A stretch of 64,000 nucleotides of DNA from Ancylostoma caninum. Taxonomy: Eukaryota; Nematoda; Chromadorea; Rhabditida; Ancylostomatidae. Made by a program: the position numbers and the translations under genes. This document shows positions 34,722 to 46,147 of the stretch, one piece after another (positions within the stretch are counted from its first letter, which is position 1; each line of letters opens with the position of its first letter). The notes beneath the pieces were generated by a model. It was not told the origin of the DNA and did not search any database. It saw only the letters and a list, made by a program, of their open reading frames with translations. The stretch covers positions 1-64,000 of the forward strand of contig JBAJFG010000621.1 in the NCBI GenBank assembly GCA_037903475.1, given 5' to 3'.

Positions 34722-37177
34722 CGCCCCTTCGGGACGCTAGAAAGTGGGGTGGGGCAGCCACTTGGGACATGTGAAAACGCTTCACACTTGCCAAATCTCT
34801 GGAAAATTCATAAAGAAGCAGAACCAATCTTCCAATGGGCCCAAACATGAAGTCCTTCTTATGAGTTGAGTATGAGCATGAGAAGTTCGTTCTCCATCGT
34901 ATGGCGTATTCGTGCGTATTCCTCACTACCCGGCTAACGCAGACGCGTTCTCCATCGGCGGAACTGTATCCTGCCGTTCCCCACACTATTGGACAAGGCG
35001 AAATCGTATCCGAGTGTTTTCCAGACTACTGGGCCGCAGCGGGCTTTTCTCCATCGGTGGACCCGTATTCTGGCGCCATTTTCACTGTTAGGCCTGAACC
35101 ATATCCTGGTATTCTCCACTTTACTGAGTCACAGCGGACCAATCCTATATTGGCGGACCCGTATTCTGGTGTTATCCATACTACTGGGCCACGGCGGGCC
35201 CTTCCTCCATCAGAGCGCCCGTGTTCTGGCGCCCTCCTCACAGTTAGGGCAAGCCGGATCCGTTCTCCTAGCGCGGGTTCGCATCCTGGCATTCTTAACA
35301 CTATCGGACTAAAGTGAACCCGTATCCTGACGTTCTCCACACCATTATGCTACGACGGGTCCTTCCTCCATCGGTGGACCCGTATCCTGGCATCCCCCCA
35401 CACCACTGGGCCACAGTGGGCCTTTTCTCCATCGGTAGACCCGTATCCTGTCATCCCCCACACCACTGGGCCACAGTGAGCCCTTTCCCCATCGGTGGAC
35501 CGGCATCTCGGTGTCCCCCGCACCACTGGGCCACGGCGGGCCTTTTCTCCATCGGTAGACCCGTATCCTGTCATCCCCCACACCACTGGGCCACAGTGGG
35601 CCCTTTCTCCATCGGTGGATCGGCATCTCGGTGTCCCCACCACCACTGGGCCATGGCGGGCCTTTTCTCCATCGGTGGACCCGTATCCTGGCACCCCCCA
35701 CAGTACTGGGCCACGGAGGGCCCTTTCTCCATTGGTGGACCCGTATCTCGGCGTCCGCCGCACCATTTGGCCACGGTGGGCTTTTTCTCCATCGGTGGAC
35801 CCATATCCTGGCGTTCCCCACACAACTGGGTCACGGCGGGCCCTTTCTTCATCGGTGGACCCGTATCTCGGTGTCCCCCGCACCACTGGGCCACGGCGGG
35901 CCCTTTCTCCATCGCTGGACCCGTATCCTGGCGTACCCCAAACACTGGGCCACGGCGGGCCCTTTCTCTAACGGTGGGCACGTATCTTGGCGTTCCCCAC
36001 AGCATTGGGCCACGGAGGGCCCTTTCTCCATTGATGGACCCGTATCCTGACGTTCTCCACACCATTATGCTACGACGGGTCCTTCCTCCATCGGTGGACC
36101 CGTATCCTGGCATCCCCCACACCACTGGGCCACAGTGGGCCCTTTCTTCATCGGTGGACCTGTATCTCGGTGTCCCCCGCACCACTGGGCTACGGCGGCC
36201 TTTTCTCCATCAGTGGACCTGTATCCTGACGTCCTTCACACAACTGGATCACGGCGGGCCCTTTCTCCATCGGTGGACCTGTATCCGGGATTCCCCTCAC
36301 ACCACTGTGCCACAGTGGGCCCTTTCTTCATCGGTGGACCTATATCTCGGTGTCCCCCGCACCATTGGGCCACGGCGGGCCTTTTCTCCATCGGTGGACC
36401 CGTATCCTGTCATCCCCCCCCCTCACCACTGGGCCACGGCGGGCCCTTTCTCCATTGGTGGACCCGTATCTCGGCGTCCGCCGCACCATTTGGCCACGGT
36501 GGGCTTTTCCCCATCGCTGGACCCGTATCCTGGCGTTCCCCGCACCATTGGGCCACGGTGGGCCCTTTCTCCATCGGTGGACCCGTATCCTGGCGTCCCC
36601 GCACCATTGGGCCACGGCGGGTCCTTTCTCCATTGGTGGACCCGCATCCGTATATAGTTGATTGGATATACAATGTCATGCCTTCCTATTTAGAGGCTTT
36701 TGCTCTTTCTTAGTGCAGAAGCTTTCTCGAAACGAACGAATGTTGTAACGAACGAATGTTGTGACCACACAATCGCCGCGAAAATTCAACAGGGGCTGAG
36801 GCGACCGCGTAGGTCCAGCCTCCCCGAAGCTTTCGAGACGCGGCAGCTCTCATAGCACGCGTCCATTTCTTCCTGCGAGTGCACAAACCGTCGCAACAGT
36901 GGAAGGCTGGTTTTCCTGCTGCGTACATTGTGCAGCCTGAAAGCTCGTAAACACTCCCTCACTCCTATGCGGTGAGACCGCCAGCGAAGGTGATGAAATC
37001 ACCATCCCGTGCATGCGGGAGGGCCAGCAGTGACGAAATTGCGGGTCCCGAAGCGAACGTGTCTGCGTCCATGGGAATCGGCCATTTCGCCACACAGTCT
37101 GCGCCTCAAGATTGCGGTGTCTATGAGCCCCGTATCTCTAGCCGCTCTAGCCCCCTTACGGCGCTTTGTTTAATAGA
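34718..37177 (-). mobile_element. Non-autonomous Helitron, family I copy 2
   Basis: Minus-strand start TCTATTAAACAAAGCGCCGT follows a host A (37178), and the end is the TTCG-loop hairpin with CTAG followed by a host T (34717). Deleting it joins the Penelope-like sequence on both sides. It shares its 3' 47 bases and part of its 5' end with 9303-11336. Most of its body is a 1.7-kb minisatellite. No transposition gene is present. Confidence 0.8.
34925..36655. repeat. 1.7-kb minisatellite, about 29 units of 60 bp
   Basis: Each unit has CACCACTGGGCCAC, GGCGGGCC, TTTCTCCATCGGTGGACCCG and TATC-TGG-GT-CCCC. Because the period is a multiple of three, long open frames exist in several frames on both strands (up to 447 codons); these are not genes. 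Confidence 0.95.
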
Positions 37178-37191
37178 TAACTTGTTTAATA

Positions 37192-38397
37192 CAGGGGTAT
37201 CAAAAAGTGTCCGGCCCGGACCACTGGCAAACTAGCCACCGGAGTCAAATTTTGAAGAAAATAAGTATGCATCTCTCTTATCCAATTTTATAAGAATTTT
37301 TATCACCCGAATTTAAACACCGAACCTAGACTCTTTTTCGTTTTTTATTCTGTTCCGTTGAAGTGCCATTTCAGATTTTCTCACGGATTCTAAAAGCTAG
37401 TCCCTTAATCCCTCTACGAACTGGCTCAATTAGCGAAATGCACTCACGTGCTCATGGAGCAATACAATTTTGAGAAAAGGGATGTCTCATTGAAGAGCCT
37501 GGAATCCATGGTTGGATTTCTGCGGTCACTTTTCCTGGCCCGTTTCCGAAAGGGGTGAAACAAAGTAACGTTGTAACTATCCACTTCATTGGAGTTTATA
37601 TACAGGTGGTTAGGTGACACGATCTTTTCTCTACCGCACAGAACTTGTGGCAAGACGTTTTCACCCTCGGTTTCGTGCTCGCTCGCACTGCTTCCAGAGA
37701 TCTGCTCGTCCTGACCCACCACTCCGTGCTTTGGACTTCAAATCTTGGCTGTGAATTCGCCACTTACCGGCGGTCAAGCGACTCCAGAATGTCTTTTTCG
37801 ATTTCGATAAAACCCCTCGAAAATCTTCTTTGAATATTCAACTGGGATTTTCTTGTCGAACGCCGAAAAGATTTTGCAGACTCAATGTTCTGCGAAGGTT
37901 TTCCAGAGAAATTTCCAGAGAAAGCTTTGAATAGCTTGGACCCTTGCACAGTTTCTACTCCTAAAACCTTTCTGCGATGCCCAATAATTTTTGCTACGGT
38001 TGCAGTAATCCGTCTTCGTCTTGTTTCTGCTCATTGATGAGAGGTCGCTCCGTTTCTGACCGACTGTTACTCCATTAAAAACAATGAGTTCCGAAATGTT
38101 GTGTGGGAATGTTAGAAGACTTCCTTTTTGTTCAGAATTTAGGGGCGGATTTAGATTTTGTCCAATACGGTTCGTTTATTAAACAAAAATTCGTCGGTTG
38201 CTTCTCGCTGGATACACACTTTTTGAGCGATAGCCATACGTTGGATTGAATAAAACGTTCTTATTTCAGAGGGGTCTGACGAAATCTCATGAAGCTTTGC
38301 AGACTAACATGAAAGACTTCACCGTACATGATACTCCTAAAACTGTACAGAAATATGGAATAGGCGAGCGGAGGCCGGAAACTTTTTGATACCCCTG
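37192..38397. mobile_element. 1.2-kb TIR element with TA target duplication
   Basis: Inverted termini CAGGGGTATCAAAAAGT followed by TCCGGCC at both ends, flanked by TA (37190-37191, 38398-38399). TA duplication and CAGGGG ends fit a Tc1/mariner or pogo-type element. No transposase was recognised, so it is probably non-autonomous. It sits in Penelope-like element 1, 14 bases from the Helitron end. Confidence 0.75.
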
Positions 38398-39563
38398 TAT
38401 ATCCTATAGTTATGACTATACATACCTTGATTTCATTCGAAACAATTTTATCGTTTGCCCTTTAGACAAGGCAAGTAATAATAAGCTTTATATGTAAGAA
38501 GTTTTATCTTCTTACCATACTAAAAGAGATGGGTTTGACCGTAAACTTAATAGACCACACCGTTCACCTAACTTAAATAAACAATACATAAGTCCCATAT
38601 AATAAAGAATCAAAACAAGATCTCATAAATAGACACAATAATTTCTGCCTTCAAAACAAATTACAAATCCAAGAAAGACCTGAGATACCTGTGATGTACT
38701 GCTTACCTAAGTTACACAAGTTGCACAAATCATCTATCAAATTCAGATATATTACAGGTGCTTATTCAAGCTCCATTAAACCCTTAGCCCTTAGAAATGA
38801 GACATATTTTCACATTCATTAAGAATCATTTTAAAAGATATGTTAACTCAATTAAAACAAGAAATAAAGAAATAAACGATTTATCGGATACTGGTCCATT
38901 GATGATATCAATATTAGTAATGGTTTAAACAATATTAATATAAATGACAAAAAATTATATTCACCAGATTTTAGTGATATGTTCACTAACCTTCCACATA
39001 ATACTATCATTAAAAACATTTGCAATATACTCAATATATGCTTCAATAATGCTAATAAAGAGTTCATAGCATTTAATGGATATAATAGAATTTTTTACAC
39101 TGATGATAATGGTCCACCAAAGTATAGATTTTACACCAAAACTGACCCACTTTAGTACGTAGATTATCTTCTAAACAATAGTTTAAGTCAATTCAACCAA
39201 TTCATTTTTAGACAGATTAATTTTGATGTTAAAAGATTACCTCATTTTCTCTCCAATATTTCACGTATCGCACGCACATGTAGAAAAGTAGAACAATTTA
39301 TTAATCGTATTACCCAACTTAAACATATGCTCATTAATAACGGTTACCCTAACTACATTATACTTGGCAGCGTTCTTAAGTGTATGAACAAAAATAGATT
39401 TATTATGTACAAATATTGTTTACATAAAAATTATTACAAACTAAAACATACTATAAATAAAATTTTCAACCAACAGATCAAATTGTTCACATATTCTTAC
39501 TAATAATACACTTAGCCCTAAATAAACATCGTACCAATTGGGTGTGAACAATAACCTCTTCTA

Positions 39564-40034
39564 TTAAAGGCAGCAGGAGCTGAAATTCTCGACTCTGAGC
39601 TGAGCTGCGAGTGGTGAAGTATAGACTCGGCACATCATAAATGTGAAACGAACACAGAGAATGATGGCTTACCTGCAGAGAAAATGGAACATTCGTCGCG
39701 AACACGCCTGGCCGTGTTCGCGCGCGAACGAGTTTTCCCCGGCGCGAAAGCCATTGTGACGCGTGGTTTGGCCGAGTCCCGCCATGGAACCCTGTGAATT
39801 GAATGCATTTCGTTTTCCCTTTGCGCCAAACAACGCACCGCAATGGCTTTTTGCGCAGGGGAAAACTCGTCCGTGCGCGAACACGGCCAGGCGTGCTCGC
39901 GACGAATGTTCCATTTTCTCTGCAGATAAGCCATAATTGTCTGTGTTCGTTTCACATTTATGATGTGCTGAGTCTGTACTTCATCACCCACAGCTCAGCT
40001 CGTAGTCGAGGATTTCAGCTCCTGCTGCCTTTAA
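39564..40034. mobile_element. MITE, copy 3, long-arm palindrome
   Basis: Terminal inverted repeats begin TTAAAGGCAGCAGGAGCTGA and extend through nearly the whole 471 bases, with arms of about 235 bases. CCTCTTCTA before it and CCTCTTTTA after it (one base further right) suggest a 9-bp duplication, as in Mutator-like elements. It interrupts AT-rich sequence that is probably the 3' end of Penelope-like element 1. Confidence 0.75.
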
Positions 40035-40199
40035 GCCTCTTTTAATATACACTCGTCCTATTATATAACTAGATCATATTTTCCACATTAAAAATTGAAA
40101 CATATAACAGCTTACCCATATAACATCTATCTCCCATTTTAACATCACTACTTTACCTAATACTATTACTACACCTATCACTTTCACACACATATTCAT

Positions 40200-40460
40200 A
40201 TCGTTCCCTGGAATCATACCAGAATGACTTAATGTGTAATCACCACATCAATCCTCAGTCCATTACAGTTCATGCATACATCCTACCCCGCCTGACCTGT
40301 GCAAGTTCTCTAGAGAACGCCAGGACTTGATATGATATGGATCATACTATAATTACCTAGCGTGTAGCCACCACATGAATCCATTGTCGATTACAGTCCA
40401 TGCATACAACCTACCCCGCCTGACCTGTGCAAGTTCTCTAGAGAACGCCAGGACTTGATA
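40200..40460. repeat. Tandem repeat with 128-bp period
   Basis: CTACCCCGCCTGACCTGTGC occurs at 40283 and 40411. More than 50 bases are identical, including the perfect palindrome GTTCTCTAGAGAAC; the 5' half of each unit is diverged. It could be the untranslated end of Penelope-like element 1. Confidence 0.8.
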
Positions 40461-41354
40461 TGCTAAAATATGGGATGTAGTACATACCCTTCTGGAAGCT
40501 TCTCCATCGTCGTCAAAGGGACTGCTCGATGAGATTGTTCAGAATAAAGTGAACTCTAACTCAAATAACTTCTATTTACCAGTGGATGATAAGAGTTATT
40601 TCCCATTAACCTTCTTGAGCTTTTCATTTTTTATGCTCGCTATAGTTATATGGTCGACATCCTCTTATACGAAGGAAGACATTCTTACGTAAGTTTCCTC
40701 CCTTTTCAACACATGGAATAAGGTCCTCCTCGCCATACTGACGAGTTCCCGGGAGGATCTTACTTAGTGTTCCAATTTACACGCATATGGATTAGGGAAC
40801 GAAACGGGCAAATAGAACAGCATTCTTTTGTTGAGAATTTTTTTCTTTCTTTCCTTTTTCTCAATAACTTTTGACACTACTAATAGTATTAATAATATTT
40901 TAGTTCTTGAGAAAAAGGTCGTTGTCTTAAACGCGATTGTCGGGCTACGACTACTCAAGCCATCGACCATTGTTATGTGCCCAAACCCCCCCTTCCCAGC
41001 TCTATAACCCTCCGGCCTTCTCGTTCTTTCAATAAATTGTCGCTTGTAATGTAGTAACAGAGATGACAGTTTCTTTCGGAGCTCACGATTTAAATCATAT
41101 TAGCATGTCGAAAATCTCTGGAGCTATTACGAAGGTGAATATTGTTAACTGAATGCCGTTCTACACAGCTTTGTGCCATCTCAGCTTCATTTTATACCAG
41201 ATTGGATACTATGAGCCATGCTTTTCAACTCACATTTCTGAGAGATATTTCCGAGCGCCTATTTGATGGTTCTTCTGTATCATTTTAATTATGCGGCACT
41301 TTTTCAGTTTGAAGTACAATAAAACTTTTTTGTCACCTTTCCGAATTTCGTTAA
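40461..41354. other. No gene recognised
   Basis: The right-hand part is likely the 5' UTR of the LINE that follows, whose 5' end was not located. Confidence 0.4.
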
Positions 41355-42020
41355 ATGACGTCACTCGTCTGCCATTCTGAGCGGTCAGTACTTTGGACTC
41401 TGATCGTCATGCCGGTTACGCGCAGATCTGCCAACAATGCTAAAGCAACTACCAGGACACTTTCCCAGCCTACTTCCGAGTCACCTGCACACATCCGGAC
41501 CAAGACGTCGGAGAAAGAAGAGGTAATAGCACAGCTTCAGTCTATACTGGAAATCAAAGCACCTGAAGCACTGCCTCTACTCAACCAGCTCCTCCAACTC
41601 TCCAGAATAGACCCTCGAGATGTTGTAGAGAGCGAGAAGCGGTCCAGATCGATCGTCATTTCCGGTGTAGCTGAAGCTAGTGGTAATCTCACACCGTTTG
41701 ACAGGCTCGCTCACACGGAAGCCGCTGTGCATAAGATTCTGGATGCTCTCGGCATCGAAGCTCGCCCAAACGAAGTATATCGGATGGGTGTTGCCTCCGA
41801 AGGGAAACCGCGTTTAATCAAATGCGTTCTTCCGTCACAAAGGTTTTATTTTGAAGCGTTGCGCAAGGCTCGGCAAAAGGACAAGGATCTACGGAGACAA
41901 GCCCGGGAGTTGAACGAAAAGGAGCACCACGGTAACAAGGTTTACGTTGTTTACAAAGACCAGCTGGTGAAGTCCTCGGAGATCCCGCAAATTAAGGCTT
42001 CTAATGCAAAAAACTTCTAA
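41355..42020 (+). CDS. LINE ORF1 protein (RRM-like, RNA-binding)
   Basis: A 221-codon frame. The first in-frame ATG is at 41355, but translation could also start at MPVTRRSANN (41409). A Ser/Thr-rich basic start is followed by a probable helix (EEVIAQLQSILEI) and then SIVISGVAEAS, VYRMGVASEGKPRLIKCVLP and FEALRKARQ, the layout of the RRM-like ORF1 domain of CR1/Jockey-type LINEs. It would coat the element RNA in the retrotransposition particle. It ends 30 bases before the endonuclease frame and shows no break. Confidence 0.75.
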   Translation: MTSLVCHSERSVLWTLIVMPVTRRSANNAKATTRTLSQPTSESPAHIRTKTSEKEEVIAQLQSILEIKAPEALPLLNQLLQLSRIDPRDVVESEKRSRSIVISGVAEASGNLTPFDRLAHTEAAVHKILDALGIEARPNEVYRMGVASEGKPRLIKCVLPSQRFYFEALRKARQKDKDLRRQARELNEKEHHGNKVYVVYKDQLVKSSEIPQIKASNAKNF

Positions 42021-42029
42021 CACGTCAAG

Positions 42030-44854
42030 GCTCTCGGCCTCTTCCTTGCTTGCTTTTGAATAGTAGAAGCATTGTAAATAAGTTGCCTGAATTCCACTGT
42101 CTATTGTCTTTGCATAAGCCAGCTATCGCCTTTGTCACGGAAACGTGGCTGAGTAGCAAGTTTTCTGATTCAGATCTTACTGGTGATTTTCCATATCTAG
42201 TTCTTCGTAAAGATCGTGCAAGAAAAAAGGGAGGTGGTGTATGTGCCCTTATTCTCAACCACATCATTTTTGAGCAAGTTAAATTTGATTTTCAGTCAGA
42301 TTCCGAGTTACTCGCTTTTGATGTTTATGCTGAGTCAATTGACCGCCAAAGATTTATCCTAGTCTATCGACCCCCAGCAAACAGGGTTCAGGAAGACGAT
42401 GAACTTATCTCGGTCCTAGAAAATTTATCCTCAGTTGATTTTGACGTCACAATACTCGGTGATTTTAATCTAACGGACGTTGACTGGAATTCTTCTGGTT
42501 CGAAGAATTCGGGCTCTGCCAAATTCCTTAGTTTCTTTAACTCAATCGGACTCCGGCAATTTGTCAAGTCCCCTACGCGGGGCTTTTCCACGCTCGATAT
42601 TATACTGTCTGCCTCAGATTCCGTTCGGGTCAACGAAATTCTCCCGCCATTAGGCAACTCAGACCATAACGTTGTCGCTTTTTCGATCTCAATGAATAGT
42701 CCTAACGTTTGTCCGAACAAGTATTTTGATTACCGAAACGCTGACGTTGAAAGTATCAAAAATATACTTTCCTCTATCGATTGGTTTGAGCTTTTCTCAA
42801 ACTACATCGACATTGACGATATCTATACACGCTTCTTGAGACTCCTCCACAAATTAATCAACCGCTTTGTTCCATTGAGGTATACTCCAAAATCTTCCCC
42901 TCATTACCCACTTCACATTGAGAACCTAATTAATCAAAAAAAAAAGGCTATTTCGTGAGGCAGTTGACCCATTTAGATGTGAAAGCTATAAAAATATATG
43001 TCGCAAACTCAGCTATCATTTGAAACGGTTTCTTAAGTACAAGGAGCGGAAGATGTCGGAAAGTAAAAATATGAGTGAATTATTTTCACAGATGAAACGA
43101 CGCATTTCGAGCAAAAAATGCGCATCCACCCTTGAAGACAGACTTGGTAACAAATTTTTCACGACAGCTAGCAAATCCAACGCTCTCTCCGACTATTTCG
43201 CTAGTGTTTTCGAGAGCCCTAGCACTTCATGCCCAAAGGTTGAAAGGTTATCTTCAGCAGATTGTCCGAACCCATGTATACATTATGAAGTTGTTAGAAG
43301 ATATCTGAAATCATCTAAGGAATCCTTTTCAGCCACGTCTGATGGCATACCCGCTTTCTTCTTCAAGAAGTTTGCTGATCAACTTTGTCAACCTCTGGCA
43401 CATATCTTCAATATATCTCTCATGACAGGCACTGTACCCTCTTTATGGAAAAAAGCCATGATTACCCCAATACCCAAAGTAGCTCTTGCCACAGATGTTT
43501 CTGACTTCAGGCCCATCAGCATTTTGCCTACCCCATGCAAAATCATGGAAAAAATACTTGCTAAGCATATTCTCGACTGGGCATTTAGAGTCAACTGCAT
43601 TCCTCAGGAGCAGCATGGATTCCTGCCTGGCTGTTCCACTTCCACGCAGTTGATTCAATGCTGTCACGACTGGATGATCGCTCTGAGGGAAGGTAAAAAT
43701 GTTGAAGTAGTATATTTTGACCTTAGCAAGGCCTTCGACACAGTCGATCATCCAAGTCTATTAACCAAACTTGAAAGCATCGGCATAAGAAATAATTTGC
43801 TGCAGTGGTTTGATTCTTACCTGTTTAATAGAACGTCCGCGGTGCGTTTCCAAGATCAATTATCCTCAGAAAGAGCCGCCCCTTCTGGAGTGCCTCAAGG
43901 AAGCGCTCTGTCCCCCCTACTCTTCAATATCTACACCACTGATCTTGTCAAGCGTTTGAAGACTGACCCTCGAATAAACGTGGCTGTTTATGCGGACGAT
44001 GTCAAAATTTATGTAGCCTATAATGCCTGTGATGCGGTAGAGAGGGAGGAAGTAAGATTGAAATTGAAGGCTTCAATTCAGGCAATGCTTTCTTGGGCAC
44101 AGGAATGGCACATAAAAGTAAATACCTCGAAAAGCCATTTACTCGTTTTGGGAGTCATAGCGATGCGGACGACTATGGTATTACCCTTAGTATAGAGAAA
44201 AAAGTCCGTGACCTAGGTGTCACCATCGACCGCTCTCTGACATACTCTCACCACATCGAAGAAATGACTGCTAAAGCTAAACGGATCATGCATGCTATAT
44301 TTAGAAACTTGCATACTTCTGACATAGATGTTCTGATGAAGCTGTACAAGGCCTATGTCAGGCCGGTGTTGGAATACAATAGTCACTTATGGAATCCTCT
44401 GCTGAAAAAAGACATTCAAAAACTTGAAAAGATCCAAAAGAGCTTCACCAGAATTGCATTTTATCGCGCCTTTCCAAATGAACACTACCCTATAGCTCTA
44501 CCTAGCTATAAGAATAGGTTGCAAGTCCTCGGCCTGAAAAGTCTGCTCTATAGGAGGGTAGAGGCTGATGTCATCATGGGTTTCAAAATACTCAGAGGTG
44601 AAGTTCGTCTGAAGCCTTCTAAGTTTTGGTATTTCAAGCCAATCAACGAACGCAGATTTAGCTTAAACCTATTTCCTTCCAGAACTAGAATACATCAAAA
44701 GTATGGCGAAAGGAACTCCTTTGCACACCGTGTCTCACAGTTCCTAAATAAATTACCTCACCGTCTGGCTGTTTCAGAGAGCTCAAAGAATTTGAGAAAA
44801 CTTCTTCGGAATGAGAATCTATTAAACTTGCTCGGTCTTGATGATGTGGTTTAA
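42030..44854 (+). pseudogene. LINE ORF2: endonuclease plus reverse transcriptase, two frameshifts
   Basis: Endonuclease (AP/EEP type): NSRSIVNKLPEF, FVTETWLSS, LGDFNLTDVDW and GNSDHNVVAF (42055-42700). Reverse transcriptase: DGIPAFFFKK, FDLSKAFDTVDH (near 43720), GVPQGSALSPLLFNIY and the catalytic YADDVKIY (near 43990). C-terminal part: KLYKAYVRPVLEYNSHLWNP to 44854. The order and motifs fit the CR1/Jockey group. The first frameshift is in the A-run at about 42938-42947 and the second near 44140. With only two breaks the copy is young and could have been active recently. The 3' end has an AAAT-repeat tail. Confidence 0.85.
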
Positions 44855-44985
44855 ATATGTTTCTTTTCCTTTTCTTTCCTCCGTCGCTTATATTTCTTGT
44901 AACTGTCTTACTTGTTGGTTGCGTTTTGTTCATACTTTTGTCACGATTTCATGTCCATAACTGACCATGCACGCCTATGAGCGTA

Positions 44986-45029
<44 letters not shown>
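44986..45029 (+). repeat. (AAAT)n tail of the LINE
   Basis: About ten AAAT units directly after the LINE 3' UTR, marking its 3' end. Confidence 0.9.
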
Positions 45030-45109
45030 ACCTTGCTCAGGCTCTTCTCAGATGCTCATGAACATTCAAGTCGCAAACTGGTTGCTCTTCGGTAGACACT
45101 GCATTACAA

Positions 45110-45520
45110 AACATCAGGATAGGTGTTCACCGATCGAGAAAGAGTCTGCCGTGGCCCAATAGTGGGAAAATGGAAGGATAGGGGTCTATCGATGGAGATT
45201 GGGTCAGCAGGGACCCATTGGTGGTGAAAGCGCCGGGATACGAGTCCTACGAGTCCCACCGATTGATCGGCTCTGCGCTGGCCAAAAGTGGGAAAAACAC
45301 CAGGATACGGATCCACGAATGGAGGATGGGTCTGTCGGCCCAATAGTAGGGAAAACGCCAAGATTTAACAAAGGAGAGTAGGCAGTATCATTGCATCGAA
45401 AATTAACTTAACATTTAGATGGTTGACTAAAAATTTGGAAGCAAGGCTAGGATCGCGAGAAAACTCGAAGCCCAACGTTGGCGAGGCGGCCAGACCCGCA
45501 GAATATGCGCAATATATAGG
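45110..45520 (+). mobile_element. Helitron family I relic
   Basis: Reversed, decayed units of the 60-bp minisatellite (about 45120-45365) are followed by a block (AACGTTGGCGAGGCGGCCAG, then AGAATATGCGCAATATATA) that is the inverted form of 9995-10050 in Helitron copy 1. Ends are not recognisable. Confidence 0.5.
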
Positions 45521-45585
45521 AAAGATACTATGCTTTGTATGCTGCTGCTACCTCCAGGTTGTTTGGTGGAACTCGTTTATTAGGG

Positions 45586-45621
45586 CCTGACGTTTCGACT
45601 TAAACGTCTTCTTCGGAGGCC
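45586..45621 (-). promoter_or_regulatory. Palindromic 3' motif of Penelope-like element 2; possible hammerhead-ribozyme relic
   Basis: The minus strand reads CCGAAGA, a GAC...GTC stem, GAAAC and GTC in that order, resembling the hammerhead core (CUGANGA, stem II, GAAA, cleavage triplet) with one core base changed. Penelope-like elements are known to carry such ribozymes near their ends, and this lies about 240 bases after the GIY-YIG frame. Stem III cannot be drawn convincingly, so the call is weak. Confidence 0.3.
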
Positions 45622-45861
45622 TGAAGGTGGTGTAAAGCTCAATTATGCGTTCTTGGAGACTAAATGTTGCGTCCATCAGTGGCTAATGCAACATCATTCC
45701 GGATTAACTAGACAGAACCGCCCATAGACAGTAGGCAACTAACCACCGTTTCTGAGTCTACCGTTCTCGCGGATGTCCGCACCGATCAGAAACGCACACT
45801 ACGGACAAGTGAGTGCGACCCTGCACCCTAGATGGAACGCGGGTTTGGGTATCGTAGTAAT

Positions 45862-46147
45862 CTACAGCTTGCACAGTGATGCGAAGGGAAAGAAGTCATT
45901 GGTAACGGACACGCATTCATTCCGGTTATTCATGCTCGGATTCCTGGCAGAGATCCAGAACCCCTCTAATGCTTTTCGCGCAGTGATGTCTGTCTCATGG
46001 ATGAGAATCGTGCACATTACGTCAAAGTCATTGCCGTTGTGTCCCTCGTGTCTATGCTTTCCAAGTGCTGATACAAGGCTCCCTCTTCGTTTACTTGCCA
46101 GATGTTCCTTGATACGAATGCTAAGCACACGGCCAGTTTCCCCAATA
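45862..46147 (-). pseudogene. Penelope-like element 2: C-terminal GIY-YIG endonuclease piece
   Basis: The minus strand reads IGETGRVLSIRIKEHLASK, LGKHRHEGHNGNDFDV, ILIHETDITARKALEGFWI and MNNRNEC, the standard GIY-YIG domain at the C-terminus of canonical Penelope elements. The right end (46146-46147, TA) is the target site of the 6.9-kb TIR element. The codon for the Tyr of the YIG motif is split by that insertion and is restored when the insertion is removed. The stop comes at about 45862. Confidence 0.85.

Larger units (their letters stand above)
33300..39520 (+). mobile_element. Penelope-like element 1, N-terminal GIY-YIG type, decayed and split
   Basis: Plus-strand pieces in order: Cys-rich CSICKILNK and GIY-YIG start NVIYCIKCNDCGLQYV (33430-33590); then, shifted one frame, KIKLRIKEH and ELFWIKLLNTAYPFGFND (33600-33830); an 885-base open frame (33837-34721) with DPYHKHIITGDLSIIKDIGL; RNNFIVCPLDKASNNK (38420-38490); PVMYCLPKLHKLH and SIKFRYITGAYSSS (38690-38780); RT box DMFTNLPHNTI; and the C-terminal INRITQLKHMLINNGYP (about 39300-39350). 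GIY-YIG lies before the RT, as in Naiad/Chlamys-type elements, unlike the element at 45.5-58.7 kb. It is very AT-rich (Asn, Ile, Lys codons). Helitron 34718-37177 and TIR element 37192-38397 interrupt it. Multiple stops make it inactive. Confidence 0.75.

Noticed and set aside
35314..36657. 447-codon open frame and overlapping long frames on both strands
   Set aside because: They lie wholly in the 60-bp minisatellite; a period divisible by three keeps many frames open. No gene is supported.
37444..37722. Transposase in the 1.2-kb TIR element
   Set aside because: The 92-codon minus-strand frame shows no HTH or DDE motif; the element is treated as non-autonomous.
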